Below, one piece after another: positions 20,181 to 31,022 of a stretch of DNA of 64,000 nucleotides. The first letter of the stretch is position 1. Every line of letters starts with the position of its first letter. A model generated the notes under the pieces. The model searched no databases. It was given only the letters and a program-made list of their open reading frames with translations, and had not been told where the DNA came from. Source of the DNA: [Phialemoniopsis] sp. UDSM-2020. Lineage: Eukaryota > Ascomycota > Sordariomycetes > Thyridiales > Thyridiaceae. Both the position numbers and the translations under genes were made by a program. The DNA lies in assembly GCA_018873225.1 (NCBI GenBank), contig JAEILZ010000001.1, forward strand, positions 4,588,001 through 4,652,000, written 5' to 3'.

Positions 20181-23100
20181 CTATTTCCCCTTCCTCCCCC
20201 CGCTCTCATAGCTCAGATCCATGCTCCAGAGCGAGTCCCACACGACGCTCTTCTTGCTCGGGCTCTCGACCGACGCGCCGCTCTGCTGCCGCTGCAGCTG
20301 CGTCCTGGTGCGCGGGAGGACACGGGTCTGCGCCGGGGTCAGCACGGGACCGTGCGTGCGTGTGCGTGTGCTTTCGGCAGAACGAAAGGGAGAAAAGAGA
20401 AGGATCAAAAGACGGGCGTGGGAGGAAAATCAAGGCCCGAGCAGAGAATCGATGACATTGTCGGGGCGTACCTCTGTATTGGCCCCGCGCTCGTCCGGCG
20501 TCGCGGGCCCGCCACCACCAGTGCCAGCCGTCTTATTGGCCGCGTCCGGCGTCGCCGGAGATCCGACTTGCTGCTGCTGCTGTGGCGGGTGATGCGGCCC
20601 CGCCGTCGGGCTCGTAGCGACGGGCGTGTCGGCCGCCACTGCGCGGAGGCTATCCGTATCCACGGCGTGCGCGTTGCCCGCCCTGCTGGCGGCACCCGCA
20701 AACGGCAGCGCCCTCTTGGAGCTCGAGCTCGACCGCCGGCTCTCGAGGCTCTTGGACAACGTCTTGCTTACGCCGTCAATGCCGCCCGCGTGGTGGTGCC
20801 GGCCCGCGCCGGCTATCAAACCCAGGCCTGTCTTGCCCGTCGACGCCGAGCGCGAGTGCGAATGCATGTCTCCCATGGCCTCGACCGTGTTGGCCGCGAC
20901 GGTCGTCTTAGCCATCCCGGGCGTCGTCGGCGCCCCGGGCTTGTCCTCGACAGCGTCGATCATGTACCACCGCAAGCCGTCCGACAGGTCAAAGGGATTA
21001 TCATTGTCGTCGTCATTGACCGACTCGGTCTCGCCGCCGGCGCCGGCACCGCCACTGGGGCCCTGCAGGCTGCGCGACAGGTCGACGACCTTCTCCTGGA
21101 TCTTGGAGATGCGCGCGACGAGCCACTCCCTGTTGCGCAGGCGGTGGCCCTCCTGCTCGCGCAGGAAGTAATGTGGGAACCCGATGTTGAAGGCGGCCCA
21201 CGCGCCATTGGTTTGATTGCGGGTCGGCAGGAAGAGTGCTAAGTCGCCTTCCTTGAAGTGCCGGAAGGCGATCTTGTCGTGCGCCTCCTTCTGCAAGGTG
21301 TGCGCCTTCTCGCGATAGCTACGAGCTTCGCGCTGCCACTTACGGGCGACGTGCTCGACGTCGCGGATACGGCGATACATGCTCTCCGAGAAGGCGTCGG
21401 CGTCAAAGTTGCCGAGACGGGCGATGAAAGCCTCGTATTTCTCCGCAGCAACGCGGGTTTCAGGGGCGTCCATCCACCGCAGCAATTCGAGGTCGGCACT
21501 ATCCGCCAATGTTCGGTTATCCAGCACCTCGGATGAGCGTCGGATGGAAGAGCTAGGGTCGTTGGGGTCCGAGAGCTGAGTCGAACGCTCGGCGCGAGGG
21601 ACCTTCTGGATGACCATCGAGGTACCGTCGCGCGACACAGCGAAGCCTACCCTCTCCAGAAGGCGGACGAGGCGGTCGTTCTGAGAGAAGAGCCTCTGCG
21701 TCAGATCTCTGGCCTGCTCAGTCCGAGACTCAGAAAGAATATTCGCTGCGGCCAACTTAGCCTGCGACTCTGTCAATCTCTCCTCGTACAGATGAACTTC
21801 TTCCTCCAGGCCTCCAACGCGCGATTGCTTAGACGCAAGCTCTTCTGTCAGAGAATTGATTCTGCGCTCTCCCTCTTCTAGCTTGCTTCGTAATGTCTCG
21901 GAACCAGTCTCGCCATCTGCAATCTTGACCCGGAGCTGGCTGAGTTGCTCGCGCTCTTCGGCAAGCTCCGACTCCAAGGTGGAAGTCCGTGCCTTCTCGG
22001 AAGCGAGAGTTTCTTGTGACCGTAACGATTTCATCTCCTCAGTAGACAGTCGCTCCTTCAAGGTGGCAATCTCAGCCTTTGACTCTTTGACTGCCGAATG
22101 TGCTGCGTCCAGGTCTGATTTTAGCATAGCAGTGTCGTTCTCGAGGGACTGAAGTCTGGAGAGCAGGCCCGTTGCCTTATTAGAGATGGCCTCGATCATG
22201 TCGCTCAAGTCATACGGCGTCGAGCTATCGGGGAGGATCCGGTCGTGCAGATCCTTGAGGGCTTCGATATGGCCTTGCGCAGCCTCCTCAACCTCTCGGA
22301 CCTTCTTATTCAGCCCGCCAGTCTCGTCCATCGCAGACTGAAGCTCCCTGGTGAGGGTTTCTATCCGCTCACTTTGCAGCTTGGACTCATTTCGGAGGAA
22401 GTCCACCTGGCCCTGCGCCTTGAGAGTGTCGTCGCTTCGGTCTCTAGTAGCTGCCTCAAGCTCGGCTTCCAAGACCTTAACCCGTTCGTCGTAATGGGCC
22501 TTCTCATTCTCCCTCGACTCACCGAAGTGATCGATCGCGTCTTCGGTGTCTTCAAGCTTGGCTTGCAGGCGTTTGATCTCCACCTCATACGACTTGCGCT
22601 CCTCGTCAAACTCGCGCTTCAGGGCTTCCATGTTCTGCAAGAGGTCGTTCTTGGTGGATGTCACCTCCTCCATCTGGCTTCGCAAATCCTTCTTCTCATC
22701 CGTATGTGCGCCAATATCCTTCTCCAGCGTGACGGAACGCTCTTTTGCGGCGGCCAATTCGCTTTCCAGCTGCTGGACGCGCTGTAGTTGTCGTGGATCA
22801 GCAGAATCTGACGACAACCTACGATCGTCAGATAGTCGTGGCGACTTGATGGATTCGCTGGAGTCGACTCGCTCCGAGAGCTGTTGCGAAGGTTGCTGAA
22901 AGAGATTGCCCAGTGTCGGCCGCGATGCCTGGCTCTGGCGGTGCAAGAGGTCCTCCAGCCGCCGAACGCGACTCTCTGCCGTCTTCAGCTTGTTTTCTAG
23001 CTTCGAGTTCTCATCCTGCAGGTTGCGAAGAACATCATCATCGCCCCGTATCATGAGTCCACTCCTGCCCAATGCTACGTCGTGGATGCTGCCGTTCTTG

Positions 23101-24868
23101 AATGCCTTGACCCTCTTTGACTGCTGCTTAGTCGGACTGTCGAGCTCGGCAATCAGTTTCTTAATGTCGTCGACAATCTCGCTGTCCGCCTTTTGTCTCT
23201 GAAGCGTATCAAAGAACTCTTCTAGGTTCTGCCTTGTGATGGGCGGCCACTGCTCGTCGTCCCCAAGCAGATTCACCTCGAGACCCGGCACTTGGTTATC
23301 TGACGTCGGCATCGGCGGCCCATAGGCATCACCGACAGATTTGTGCCACTTTCGCCTCCGTTTCATCTCTTCCTCCTGGAATAGAGCCATCTCGTTGGCT
23401 AAAGTGGACGAGTCCGACTTGACCTTGTCGAGCCATTCGTGGCGCTTGATGGCTTCTGCCACGAACGAGGCATACATGTAGGGAACTTGCTGTATGAGGC
23501 GCAAGTAATCAAATGTGTTCAGATCATCGTCGTTGTTGATGCTGAGTATTTGCGACTTGACGGATGTGCTTAGACTTGTGATATCAGCAATACTGCGCAT
23601 AAAGTCAATCGACTCGTTAGCCAGGGAGTTCCTCGCCCGTGATGCGTACTGCAGCATCTCGTCCATCTCCAGAGCACGCGTCCGCATGGTAGGCAGGAGG
23701 CGCTCGGTATGGTTGGCTGCGATTTTGGAGGCCTGGAGTACATTTTGGTTGGTGTCCGAATACTCGAGCGTGGTGTGATAGTCCGTATCAATCTTCTTGG
23801 CCACGGCCTCGATATCCGGGAGGAGTTGCAGCGCCTCGCCGTCGTGGGACAAAGCTGACCGAGCAACGGTACGCTCGAATTCATTGAGGAGATTTCCACA
23901 GCTTTCGAACAGCTCGGTAGCTGCGTGATCCAGATCCGACACCTTGGTGTTGAACTTCCGAAGGGCGGTGGGCGCAAGCTTGCCGGCCTTGCGGGCAGTC
24001 TCAAGCTCGATCAGGTCCTCTAGCGAAGCCTCGCGTGACCCTCTACTTCTTGACCCCAGGCTATCCAGTCCAGTCATGAACCGAGCCATAGCACTGGATA
24101 CGGGTATGCTTCGCGCCAGACTCATATACCTCTCCCATCGGGTAACGAGGGAACCATATTCCGTCTGCGCCGGTCCAGCCCACTTCTTTAGTTCGGTATA
24201 TCTTGGTTCCAGGGTTTTGACAACAGCCTCGAGATTCGCAACAGCGGCGTCCAGGCAGCGCATCATGACGTCCATCTCACTGTATCGCTCCTGTGTAGCG
24301 TTCGCCATGGCTGCGCAGTCCTCCGCCACCTTCAGCGCCCACGCCCGGCGCATCTTGAAGAGGTCCTGCCATGCGTGCAGAGATCGGTGATCGCGAATAT
24401 CGTTCGGGGGGTCGGAAACGGTATACTTCTGGGGCAGAGGGACGTCGACGCTCGGCAGGGAGCCGACGGGAGTCGTAGACTGCGTCCAGCGGATATCATA
24501 GACGTAGATGTCCTTCTGCTTGATGTTAGTCATGCGCCACAGGTTGTCAGACCAACACTTCGGCGCAAGCTGACCTCTAATGGGATAGACTGTAACTTTA
24601 AGGGCTTCCCCTGAGGCGTAAGGGCGACGATACAGTTGGCCGGTATAGAGGTTTGGGAGGCCAAAGAGGCTTTGAGGTCGTCGACTCTGTAGATTGGCGC
24701 TCTTTGTCAGCAGCGATATCAACGAGGCGGTGCGTGTGCGCGCATGCTCGACCGATACATCTGCATACGGTGCAATGACTCAAAAGGGGAGAGCACTTAC
24801 GACGTAAACTGCGCAGTATCAACTTGCAGCCGCTGCCCCGTGTGGGCAATCAGGACTGAAGTGGCCAT
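20181..24868 (-). CDS. ATG11: Autophagy-related protein 11 (selective autophagy scaffold)
   Basis: Four exons (24801-24868, 24575-24686, 20472-24515, 20181-20327) give 1456 residues. Exons 1-2 encode a ubiquitin-like N-terminus (M-A-T-S-V-L-I-A-H-T-G, then T-S-I-P and L-T-P-Q-G-K-P-L-K) ending at K-D-I-Y-V-Y-D. The middle (about 550-1080) is predicted coiled coil. Near residues 1140-1200 is the conserved ATG11 C-terminal 'claw' region (F-K-E-G-D-L-A-L-F-L-P-T-R, A-A-F-N-I-G-F-P-H-Y-F-L). A low-complexity Ser/Gly/Pro linker follows. The last exon encodes V-V-W-D-S-L-W-S-M-D-L-S-Y-E, a conserved ATG11 tail. Intron 3 (20328-20471) ends at a CTGACC branch and GCAG. ATG11 binds cargo receptors and the Atg1 kinase to start mitophagy, pexophagy and related selective pathways. 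Reading the main exon to its own stop (20430) would lose the tail. Confidence 0.9.
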
Positions 24869-25499
24869 CCCCCGGACATGTCCCCCATCCACACCGGTGT
24901 GACGATCAGGACGACAGCCGCAGTGTCCGATGGGGAGAGAATTATGTATACAGTTCTAAGAGGAATATCAACCGGATGCAAGCGACTGTCGGCGAGCTTG
25001 TCATGTCGCAGCCTCTTCCGGCCGGAGGTATATGGGGTAGTTATCGCTGTTGTTTGTCGTCGGAGTGGTGGTGCGACTCGAAGTTTAGGCTTCCTATGCG
25101 GTCGGTCCCCGAGGCTGGAGATTTCGGTGCCAGTCCCAGCTATGACGAGAGCCTGGAAAGCCTGGACTATCTGAGGCAAGGCTTCCTGGCCCACTAAAAA
25201 GGCTTCCCGTGACGCTAGACCGGTGACCTAAAGTTTCATCTGCAGCGCTCATTTACCCTGGGCTTCAGTGGCTGACCAATGAAAGTCAAGCGCGGTCCAT
25301 CAACACACCTGTGCTCATAACACTCCTGGCTCACTTGATATAGGTACCCGTGGACCCTTTCAGACGCATCCTACCAAGGAAACATCCATTGCAGAACTGC
25401 GAAGAAGCTGTATCGAGTTTATTTATTTGTAAACTTTTATCGCGCTCGCGTGGGCGATCTGATCTCGGCCTGTATCAGCCAACGCGTCTCAGGCCCAAA
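24869..25499. promoter_or_regulatory. Divergent intergenic region between ATG11 and the CENP-H-like gene
   Basis: About 630 bases form a bidirectional promoter region. No extra gene was recognised; overlapping small open frames on both strands look random. Confidence 0.55.
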
Positions 25500-26342
25500 A
25501 TGAGTGGAGGACAGGATGTCAACATGCAAGACGAGGCAGCACCCGGCGCATCACAAACGGGGCCTCTCCGAGTATCGGATCGAGAAAAGCATATCCTGGA
25601 GCTTTACGACCGGCTTCAGCATCTCCAGCTTGAGATTGCGCTGCTCAATGCTCAACAGGCGCAGAGATCAGGTGAGAGCTTGACACGCGCCGCACTCGCG
25701 TGAGGGCGGTTATCTTATCTTCACTCAAAGCACCCTCCACTCACCACGGCCATGCAGTCACCACAGGCGACGCCACAGAGGAAGATATCAAGGCGGCCCA
25801 AGATGAGGTTCTCGAAGCAGGCGCAGCCCGCATCCTAAAGAACGACGTCGTTGAGAGCGTTTACACAGTCAACCCCATCCTGAAAGCAGTGCACGGCGCG
25901 ACGCACGCCTCACTCATCGAGCAGCACGTCTCGCCCTCATGTTCCGCGTAAACGCCCGATCTAACATCTTTATAGGGATGTACTACCCCTGATTGAGCAG
26001 CGCGACGAGTCTTCCATCGCCGTCGCAAAGCAATCGTCCGAGATCCGCACGATCCTGGACCAGCTCATCGACGTCGAGAGTGAGTCACTGCGCCTCAGTC
26101 GACGCAACGCCGAGCTGGCGGCGCAAGTCGTGCAGCTAGCTACCGAGGCCGACCGAGAGAAGACCATGGCCAAGGAGAGCACCCAGGCTGTCGAGCAGAT
26201 CCACCGTCTAGAGGGCGACATGCGCGCGAGCCGGCGCAAGTGGCAGGTCATGAAGGGCACGGCCAGCGCCATTGTGGTCGGCAGCGGCGTAGACTGGGTC
26301 GGCGACGAGGAGCTTCGAGAGATGGTACTTGATCCCGAATGA
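25500..26342 (+). CDS. CENP-H-like inner kinetochore protein
   Basis: Exons 25500-25671, 25758-25923 and 25976-26342 give 234 residues, the usual size. The first intron is GTGAGA...GCAG. The second appears to be GC-AG (GCACGT donor, CTAAC branch, ATAG), because no GT donor of suitable phase and length exists. The N-terminal helix reads R-E-K-H-I-L-E-L-Y-D-R-L-Q. The CENP-H core is D-V-V-E-S-V-Y-T-V-N-P-I-L-K-A-V-H followed by L-P-L-I-E-Q-R-D-E. A long coiled coil then leads to K-W-Q-V-M-K-G-T and V-G-S-G-V-D-W. CENP-H (fission yeast Fta3, budding yeast Mcm16) belongs to the CENP-H/I/K (COMA/Sim4/CCAN) complex at centromeric chromatin. Another acceptor (25766) for the first intron is frame-compatible and would drop three residues. 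Confidence 0.75.
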
Positions 26343-26834
26343 GCTTATCAATGCCGTGTAGTAGATCTCTGCATAGCTGCCCAGATTTGGACTTAAGCCG
26401 GCGAACTGGTGGCGATGCGGTCCCAGCAGATGCGAGCCAGCGGGCTGTTGATGTTGGAACCGTGGCTGCGCCAAGAATGTGGCCCGTCCCATGGGCAGTT
26501 CAAGCCACACCGTTTCACCAAGATCCAGGATTTGGGCCGAACCAGGAATAATTGCTATAAATCGCCTCTTGGCCCCCCGAATGCTGGTTCGCGAGCACCC
26601 TTTTCGGGCAGTCCTGTCGGAGGTGACAACACTCGCTCCAAGCGCAGCATTAGGTCAATATGAGGGAACAAGCGTGAAAAGGCAAGCAGCGCGGAGGGTT
26701 CTGTGGTGTTAAAGTGGCAAAAGACCCGTTTAGATGTAGATTCAGCTTCAAAGGAGTATGGAATACTCATCATTATCCATCAATATACCAAATTCAATCC
26801 AGGCCAATGTTCAAGAATCATCGACTCGTAGTAA
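26343..26834. other. Convergent 3' intergenic region
   Basis: About 490 bases between convergent genes. No gene was recognised. Confidence 0.55.
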
Positions 26835-29800
26835 TTACCTCAAGAGAGAAACACTCGTGTCATCCGGTCCATCTTCTGGGACGTCCTCGACCGCAGTCTC
26901 TACAGACACACTTGACACAGACCCATCTTGTGTTGTGTCTACGCCATCAGTGCCCCTATCCATCTCCATTGTTCCCAACAATACACGCCTTTCATCCTCC
27001 AGATTCTCAGCAGGTTCAACCTCAGCGATCGCAAGGGTTGTCATCTCCATCCAGGAGGCAGAGTCTGTGCCAGCAGACTCATTAGCCTCAAGACGCAGAA
27101 GCGACTCCCGGGCATCACCCGTCTCTTCCTCCCCATGCTCGTCTCGCTCTTCATGCATCTCATCATCATCGCCCTCAAGAACCCAGATTCCGAACCGCTC
27201 GACTCCATCCTTACCCGTCCGCCGACCGAGCCAGGACCTAGCAGTGCTCGGGAATCGCGCTGCCAACTCCTCGTCACTCAGCCACGCCGCTCCCTCTGGC
27301 AGATAGTCCAATAGGTTTCCTCCGGCAACCAAGATAGCGACGGCAGCGATGCTCGTTGGCGGCCACGGCATGACGTCTGCCCGGGGTACAAGCCACCAAC
27401 CGGCTAGTGAGCATACGAAGGCCGCTGGCAACAGGCCTGATATGATATGAGTCGCCCGAGCGTCCTGATAGACACGTCTGCGACCCTGAGGGTCCGTCAT
27501 CTTGGCCGGGAAAGTCCAGTTGCTGTCGTAGGGGTGGTCTGCATCCGCAAGGAGGGTGGTATTTTCGGCCGGAACCCGCGCCACCAGATTGAGCCATTGG
27601 GCGCGAACGACGCTGAACAGGTTCTTGACCGCCTGTTCTACTTCTGCGACCTTAGAACTGTCTTTAAAATAAGAGGTGGGGATCGCCCAACGGCTCGTGC
27701 CGATGATGCTGAAGAAAGGGTCTATAGTTCTGGATTCGGCCATTGGGTGATTCCGGAAGAACTCTAGCTGGAAGAAGTCATCCGGTTTCCTGTTGTCCAG
27801 AATGCGGGATGTATGATCGATTGGAAGGGGTGGCAAGTCGGGGCGTATTCTTAGATCAGGCCCAAAGAGAATGATGTCGGTGTCGACGGTTTCCAAGCTC
27901 TCATTGCAACCCATGGCAAAGGCAGTCACGGTTGGTGGCGAGGTAGACCAATTGCATTCTCCCCATGCAAAGAGGTGTCTGGAACATATATCTATATCAC
28001 TACTATCAATGGATAACGCAAAATGATCTTGCCCTGGCTTTAGGCCCAAGTGTATGTTGCCGCTATCAGAGTGTTGTGGGCTCGAGCAGTTCTCTCCAGC
28101 AATGTCGACTATGCAGAGTTTAGAGTTGTAAATTGCTTCAATGGTGTCGTTCGTGACATTTATATGCATCTCCGCCATCCCATAGCTTCGGCAAACAAGA
28201 TGTGAGCGAAAGGCCGGAAGCGTCGCTGCAACGTAACTGTCATTTGCGTTTTGCGAAGACTGGCGAGCCGGCTTTGCTTCCGTAGCTCTGTGGGAGATGT
28301 TGAATGTTGGAAAGACGAGATTTGAGTAGGAATTCTGCGGAAAAGATGTGTTGGCCCAGAGTAGTTGTTCGATTGTTGCGGCCGCCCTATCCATGTGCTC
28401 CGCCCAAGCCCCAGGGATAAGACCGCTATCGTTATAGAGCTCAAAGGAACTATCGATTCGGAGGTCAATCGATACGGAGAGAGGGCCTGTTCGCGCCAAG
28501 AATAGAGAACCGGAGAAAATTGTAAATAACGTACCAATCACCTGAGCCAGGGACGTAAGGAAAGCCCCAGTAGCGCGGGCTCGCAGTTCCTTAAGTCCCA
28601 AAGTAAGAGTCAATCCATCCAACAGGTCAAGAGTCAAAGCCTTATCGAACAAGGTGGGTTCCACCATACTGACGAATGGCATCATACACCTGGTTTCTGA
28701 ATCGATAGTAGCAACGACGATGGCAAAGAGGCTAAGCGTAGCTGCTGGCATGATAGTCCATAGATAGTGAAGGTATTCTTCGTTTTGGGCCTGGCCCAAC
28801 CCGTCCTGGTCTTGAGATTTGCGGAGAGTCACTTGCAGGATCAGGATGGAACCCACCGCTAGACATAGAAAGGACATGCGAGTGACGAAACGGAGAACGA
28901 CAGGCTGTCTATTGGATGCATCGCGACGCTCCCCTACCTCTTGCCCCCGGTAGCATGGCTGATCAAGCTGGGCTCCGTGGATACCAAAACGTTTGATTAT
29001 TGATCCGTCTAAGGTTTGGGCCTCTGACACCCAGTAGCGATATAGAGAGTGGACACTTCGACTTTTGAGATTGCCGAGAGACAACGAGCCGAAGTCTTTT
29101 ATAATGCGTATAGTATGGACGTCATCACGGAGGAGAGCTGCGTTTGCGAGGAGGGTTGTCGGACTTCTAGGTAGGAGGCCTATGCTCGGGACCGCGGAGT
29201 ATATCACCAAGGTGAGCATCAATGAGACGATGAGCAGAGTTGTCATCGAATGGGCTGCCAAGGGCCGGACAATGAGACGTAGATTGTTTACCCATATCTT
29301 GCCTTCGGCCTGTATATTGCTTGGCTCTAACAGGCAAAAACATGCCACCAAAGCTGAAAATTGTTGATGGTAAAATAGAAGTGTGTCGTACAAAATGTTG
29401 TTATCGAACAAATCAAAGATTGAATGCGCACGTGTGTGGAAAGACAGCACGTACGCCAATTCGGAATTAATATCATCGATCGTCAAGCCTGACCTTCGAT
29501 CAACGTACCCGAACCCTGCTTTTGAAGCGTCGCGATACTTGTCTTCAGGCGAGATACCCTTGTCTTTGGATGTCATCGGGAAACGGTATGCCCGGATCAC
29601 ATCCCATGCATGGACGTTCTGGAGCGCTCGCTCATGGGATAAGGGCAAAGTGGAAATGTTCTGCAGGCCTGTGATGGTGTTCGTCATCTTCACCTGACTG
29701 ATTCTATGAAGGGGCTTGCATATAAGCTGAGTCGAATTCAAGAATTGTATGGTGATTGCTGAAGTTGCAGTGCCATGATGCACTGGAGCTCCGACCCATC

Positions 29801-31022
29801 TGATGTTCACAGTACCGACCAAAGTGACGAGTCGCTGATCATCCAGGGCTGTCGAGTTGCCACATGCAGCTGTTTGCAAGCGCGCAATTGTCAAGTTATG
29901 ATCTAAGCCTATGATTTGACTGGTGTTGTTGCTGAAGACTACCGGGACGGAAAGAACACATCCGGGGAGGCTGAATCTTAGGGTAGCGTAGACATAAAAG
30001 CCCTGCGATGTGGCATCGAAATTTGCATCGGCTTCTGAGCCATCCCATTCTTGGCCATCCCAATGTTCCCATGCGTCAGCAGATACAGCTTCAAGTGAGC
30101 TCTTTTGACAGTCCAGCCCGCTTGAGAACGCGTCCACGACGGTGTCCAGGCGAACATACTCGGACGCGGACGACTTGACTGTCTGGTAGGCATACTCGGT
30201 CGATACGCCGATTGGAAGTTGGGTCATATCATCGGTCAGATAAATGTTTCTCATCTTCGGTACAGGAAGGGGGCCATTGAGTTTCGTCGTGTTGTTACTG
30301 AATGTGCTCATGATTGTGACTGGGATAGTCTCTTCCACCTCGGTTGGAGATAGCGTAATAAGGCCGGTAGAGAGGACGATCAGCGCGGTGAACATCAGCG
30401 AAACTCCCGACGCACAAGCCACTGGCCAGTCTCTATTTCTCACAGCCTTCAGAAGTGCCTTTGGCTTGATCATGGAAATGTAGTCGAGTAGTAGTGTCCG
30501 TTCTCCGCTTTGCCAGCCCCGTGAAAGTTGAACCCATGGCGCGGCTAGCTTGGTCTGAAACTCCACACGAGCCCAGTATGCCGCGATTATCGTGAGTATC
30601 GCAGTAGGCCCAAATGTCCAGAGGTAGTGGAGATTATTTGTGCTCGTCGCAAGGCCGTGATTTTTATTGGAGATCGCCAACAGAGTCTCGATGGCAACCG
30701 CAAGTAAGGCGAACAGAACCCCAAAGCATCCCAGAATGCGACGGCGGAGATACTTTGGTCGCCATGGCAGAAGAGCAGGGTCGTCCCCAGGGCCCGGAGC
30801 AAGAACAGGTTTTCCCTGGGCCGAAGATAATGAGGGGGAGTCTGGGACTGTTGGGAATCTGTTGCGAGGGCTGGTCTGGGTGGCGTCAACTTTCAAACAC
30901 TGCATGCTGACATGGGAAGCCGCGAGAGAATCGCTATGATGTCTTTCTAGTATGCTTGGCTTCCTCTGTCGCTTAGGATGGCGACAAGGAGTTAAAGATG
31001 AGTTTCTTAAGTAGCCAAGCAT
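26835..31022 (-). CDS. Tandem DUF3433 fungal membrane protein
   Basis: A single uninterrupted frame encodes 1395 residues. It is built of two homologous halves. Each has a hydrophobic helix followed by a L-H-Y-L-W-T block (about residues 131 and 747), a proline-containing helix, then an acidic W/D-x-x-x-x-x-P-x-V segment and L-L-D or L-D-L-L-D. This matches the DUF3433 domain, found in pairs in large fungal plasma-membrane proteins of unknown function. Long loops rich in Asn-x-Ser/Thr sequons (for example after residue 260 and after residue 850) suggest extracellular, glycosylated regions. The N-terminal 90 residues and the C-terminal tail are polar and probably cytosolic, the tail rich in Glu/Asp. 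The chosen start is the first ATG. Lack of introns in 4.2 kb is usual for this family. Confidence 0.85.
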   Translation of the reverse strand: MLGYLRNSSLTPCRHPKRQRKPSILERHHSDSLAASHVSMQCLKVDATQTSPRNRFPTVPDSPSLSSAQGKPVLAPGPGDDPALLPWRPKYLRRRILGCFGVLFALLAVAIETLLAISNKNHGLATSTNNLHYLWTFGPTAILTIIAAYWARVEFQTKLAAPWVQLSRGWQSGERTLLLDYISMIKPKALLKAVRNRDWPVACASGVSLMFTALIVLSTGLITLSPTEVEETIPVTIMSTFSNNTTKLNGPLPVPKMRNIYLTDDMTQLPIGVSTEYAYQTVKSSASEYVRLDTVVDAFSSGLDCQKSSLEAVSADAWEHWDGQEWDGSEADANFDATSQGFYVYATLRFSLPGCVLSVPVVFSNNTSQIIGLDHNLTIARLQTAACGNSTALDDQRLVTLVGTVNIRWVGAPVHHGTATSAITIQFLNSTQLICKPLHRISQVKMTNTITGLQNISTLPLSHERALQNVHAWDVIRAYRFPMTSKDKGISPEDKYRDASKAGFGYVDRRSGLTIDDINSELAYVLSFHTRAHSIFDLFDNNILYDTLLFYHQQFSALVACFCLLEPSNIQAEGKIWVNNLRLIVRPLAAHSMTTLLIVSLMLTLVIYSAVPSIGLLPRSPTTLLANAALLRDDVHTIRIIKDFGSLSLGNLKSRSVHSLYRYWVSEAQTLDGSIIKRFGIHGAQLDQPCYRGQEVGERRDASNRQPVVLRFVTRMSFLCLAVGSILILQVTLRKSQDQDGLGQAQNEEYLHYLWTIMPAATLSLFAIVVATIDSETRCMMPFVSMVEPTLFDKALTLDLLDGLTLTLGLKELRARATGAFLTSLAQVIGTLFTIFSGSLFLARTGPLSVSIDLRIDSSFELYNDSGLIPGAWAEHMDRAAATIEQLLWANTSFPQNSYSNLVFPTFNISHRATEAKPARQSSQNANDSYVAATLPAFRSHLVCRSYGMAEMHINVTNDTIEAIYNSKLCIVDIAGENCSSPQHSDSGNIHLGLKPGQDHFALSIDSSDIDICSRHLFAWGECNWSTSPPTVTAFAMGCNESLETVDTDIILFGPDLRIRPDLPPLPIDHTSRILDNRKPDDFFQLEFFRNHPMAESRTIDPFFSIIGTSRWAIPTSYFKDSSKVAEVEQAVKNLFSVVRAQWLNLVARVPAENTTLLADADHPYDSNWTFPAKMTDPQGRRRVYQDARATHIISGLLPAAFVCSLAGWWLVPRADVMPWPPTSIAAVAILVAGGNLLDYLPEGAAWLSDEELAARFPSTARSWLGRRTGKDGVERFGIWVLEGDDDEMHEERDEHGEEETGDARESLLRLEANESAGTDSASWMEMTTLAIAEVEPAENLEDERRVLLGTMEMDRGTDGVDTTQDGSVSSVSVETAVEDVPEDGPDDTSVSLLR

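Noticed and set aside
20352..21242. 296-codon plus-strand frame
   Set aside because: It is antisense to the ATG11 3' part, Arg/Ala-rich shadow sequence without family features.
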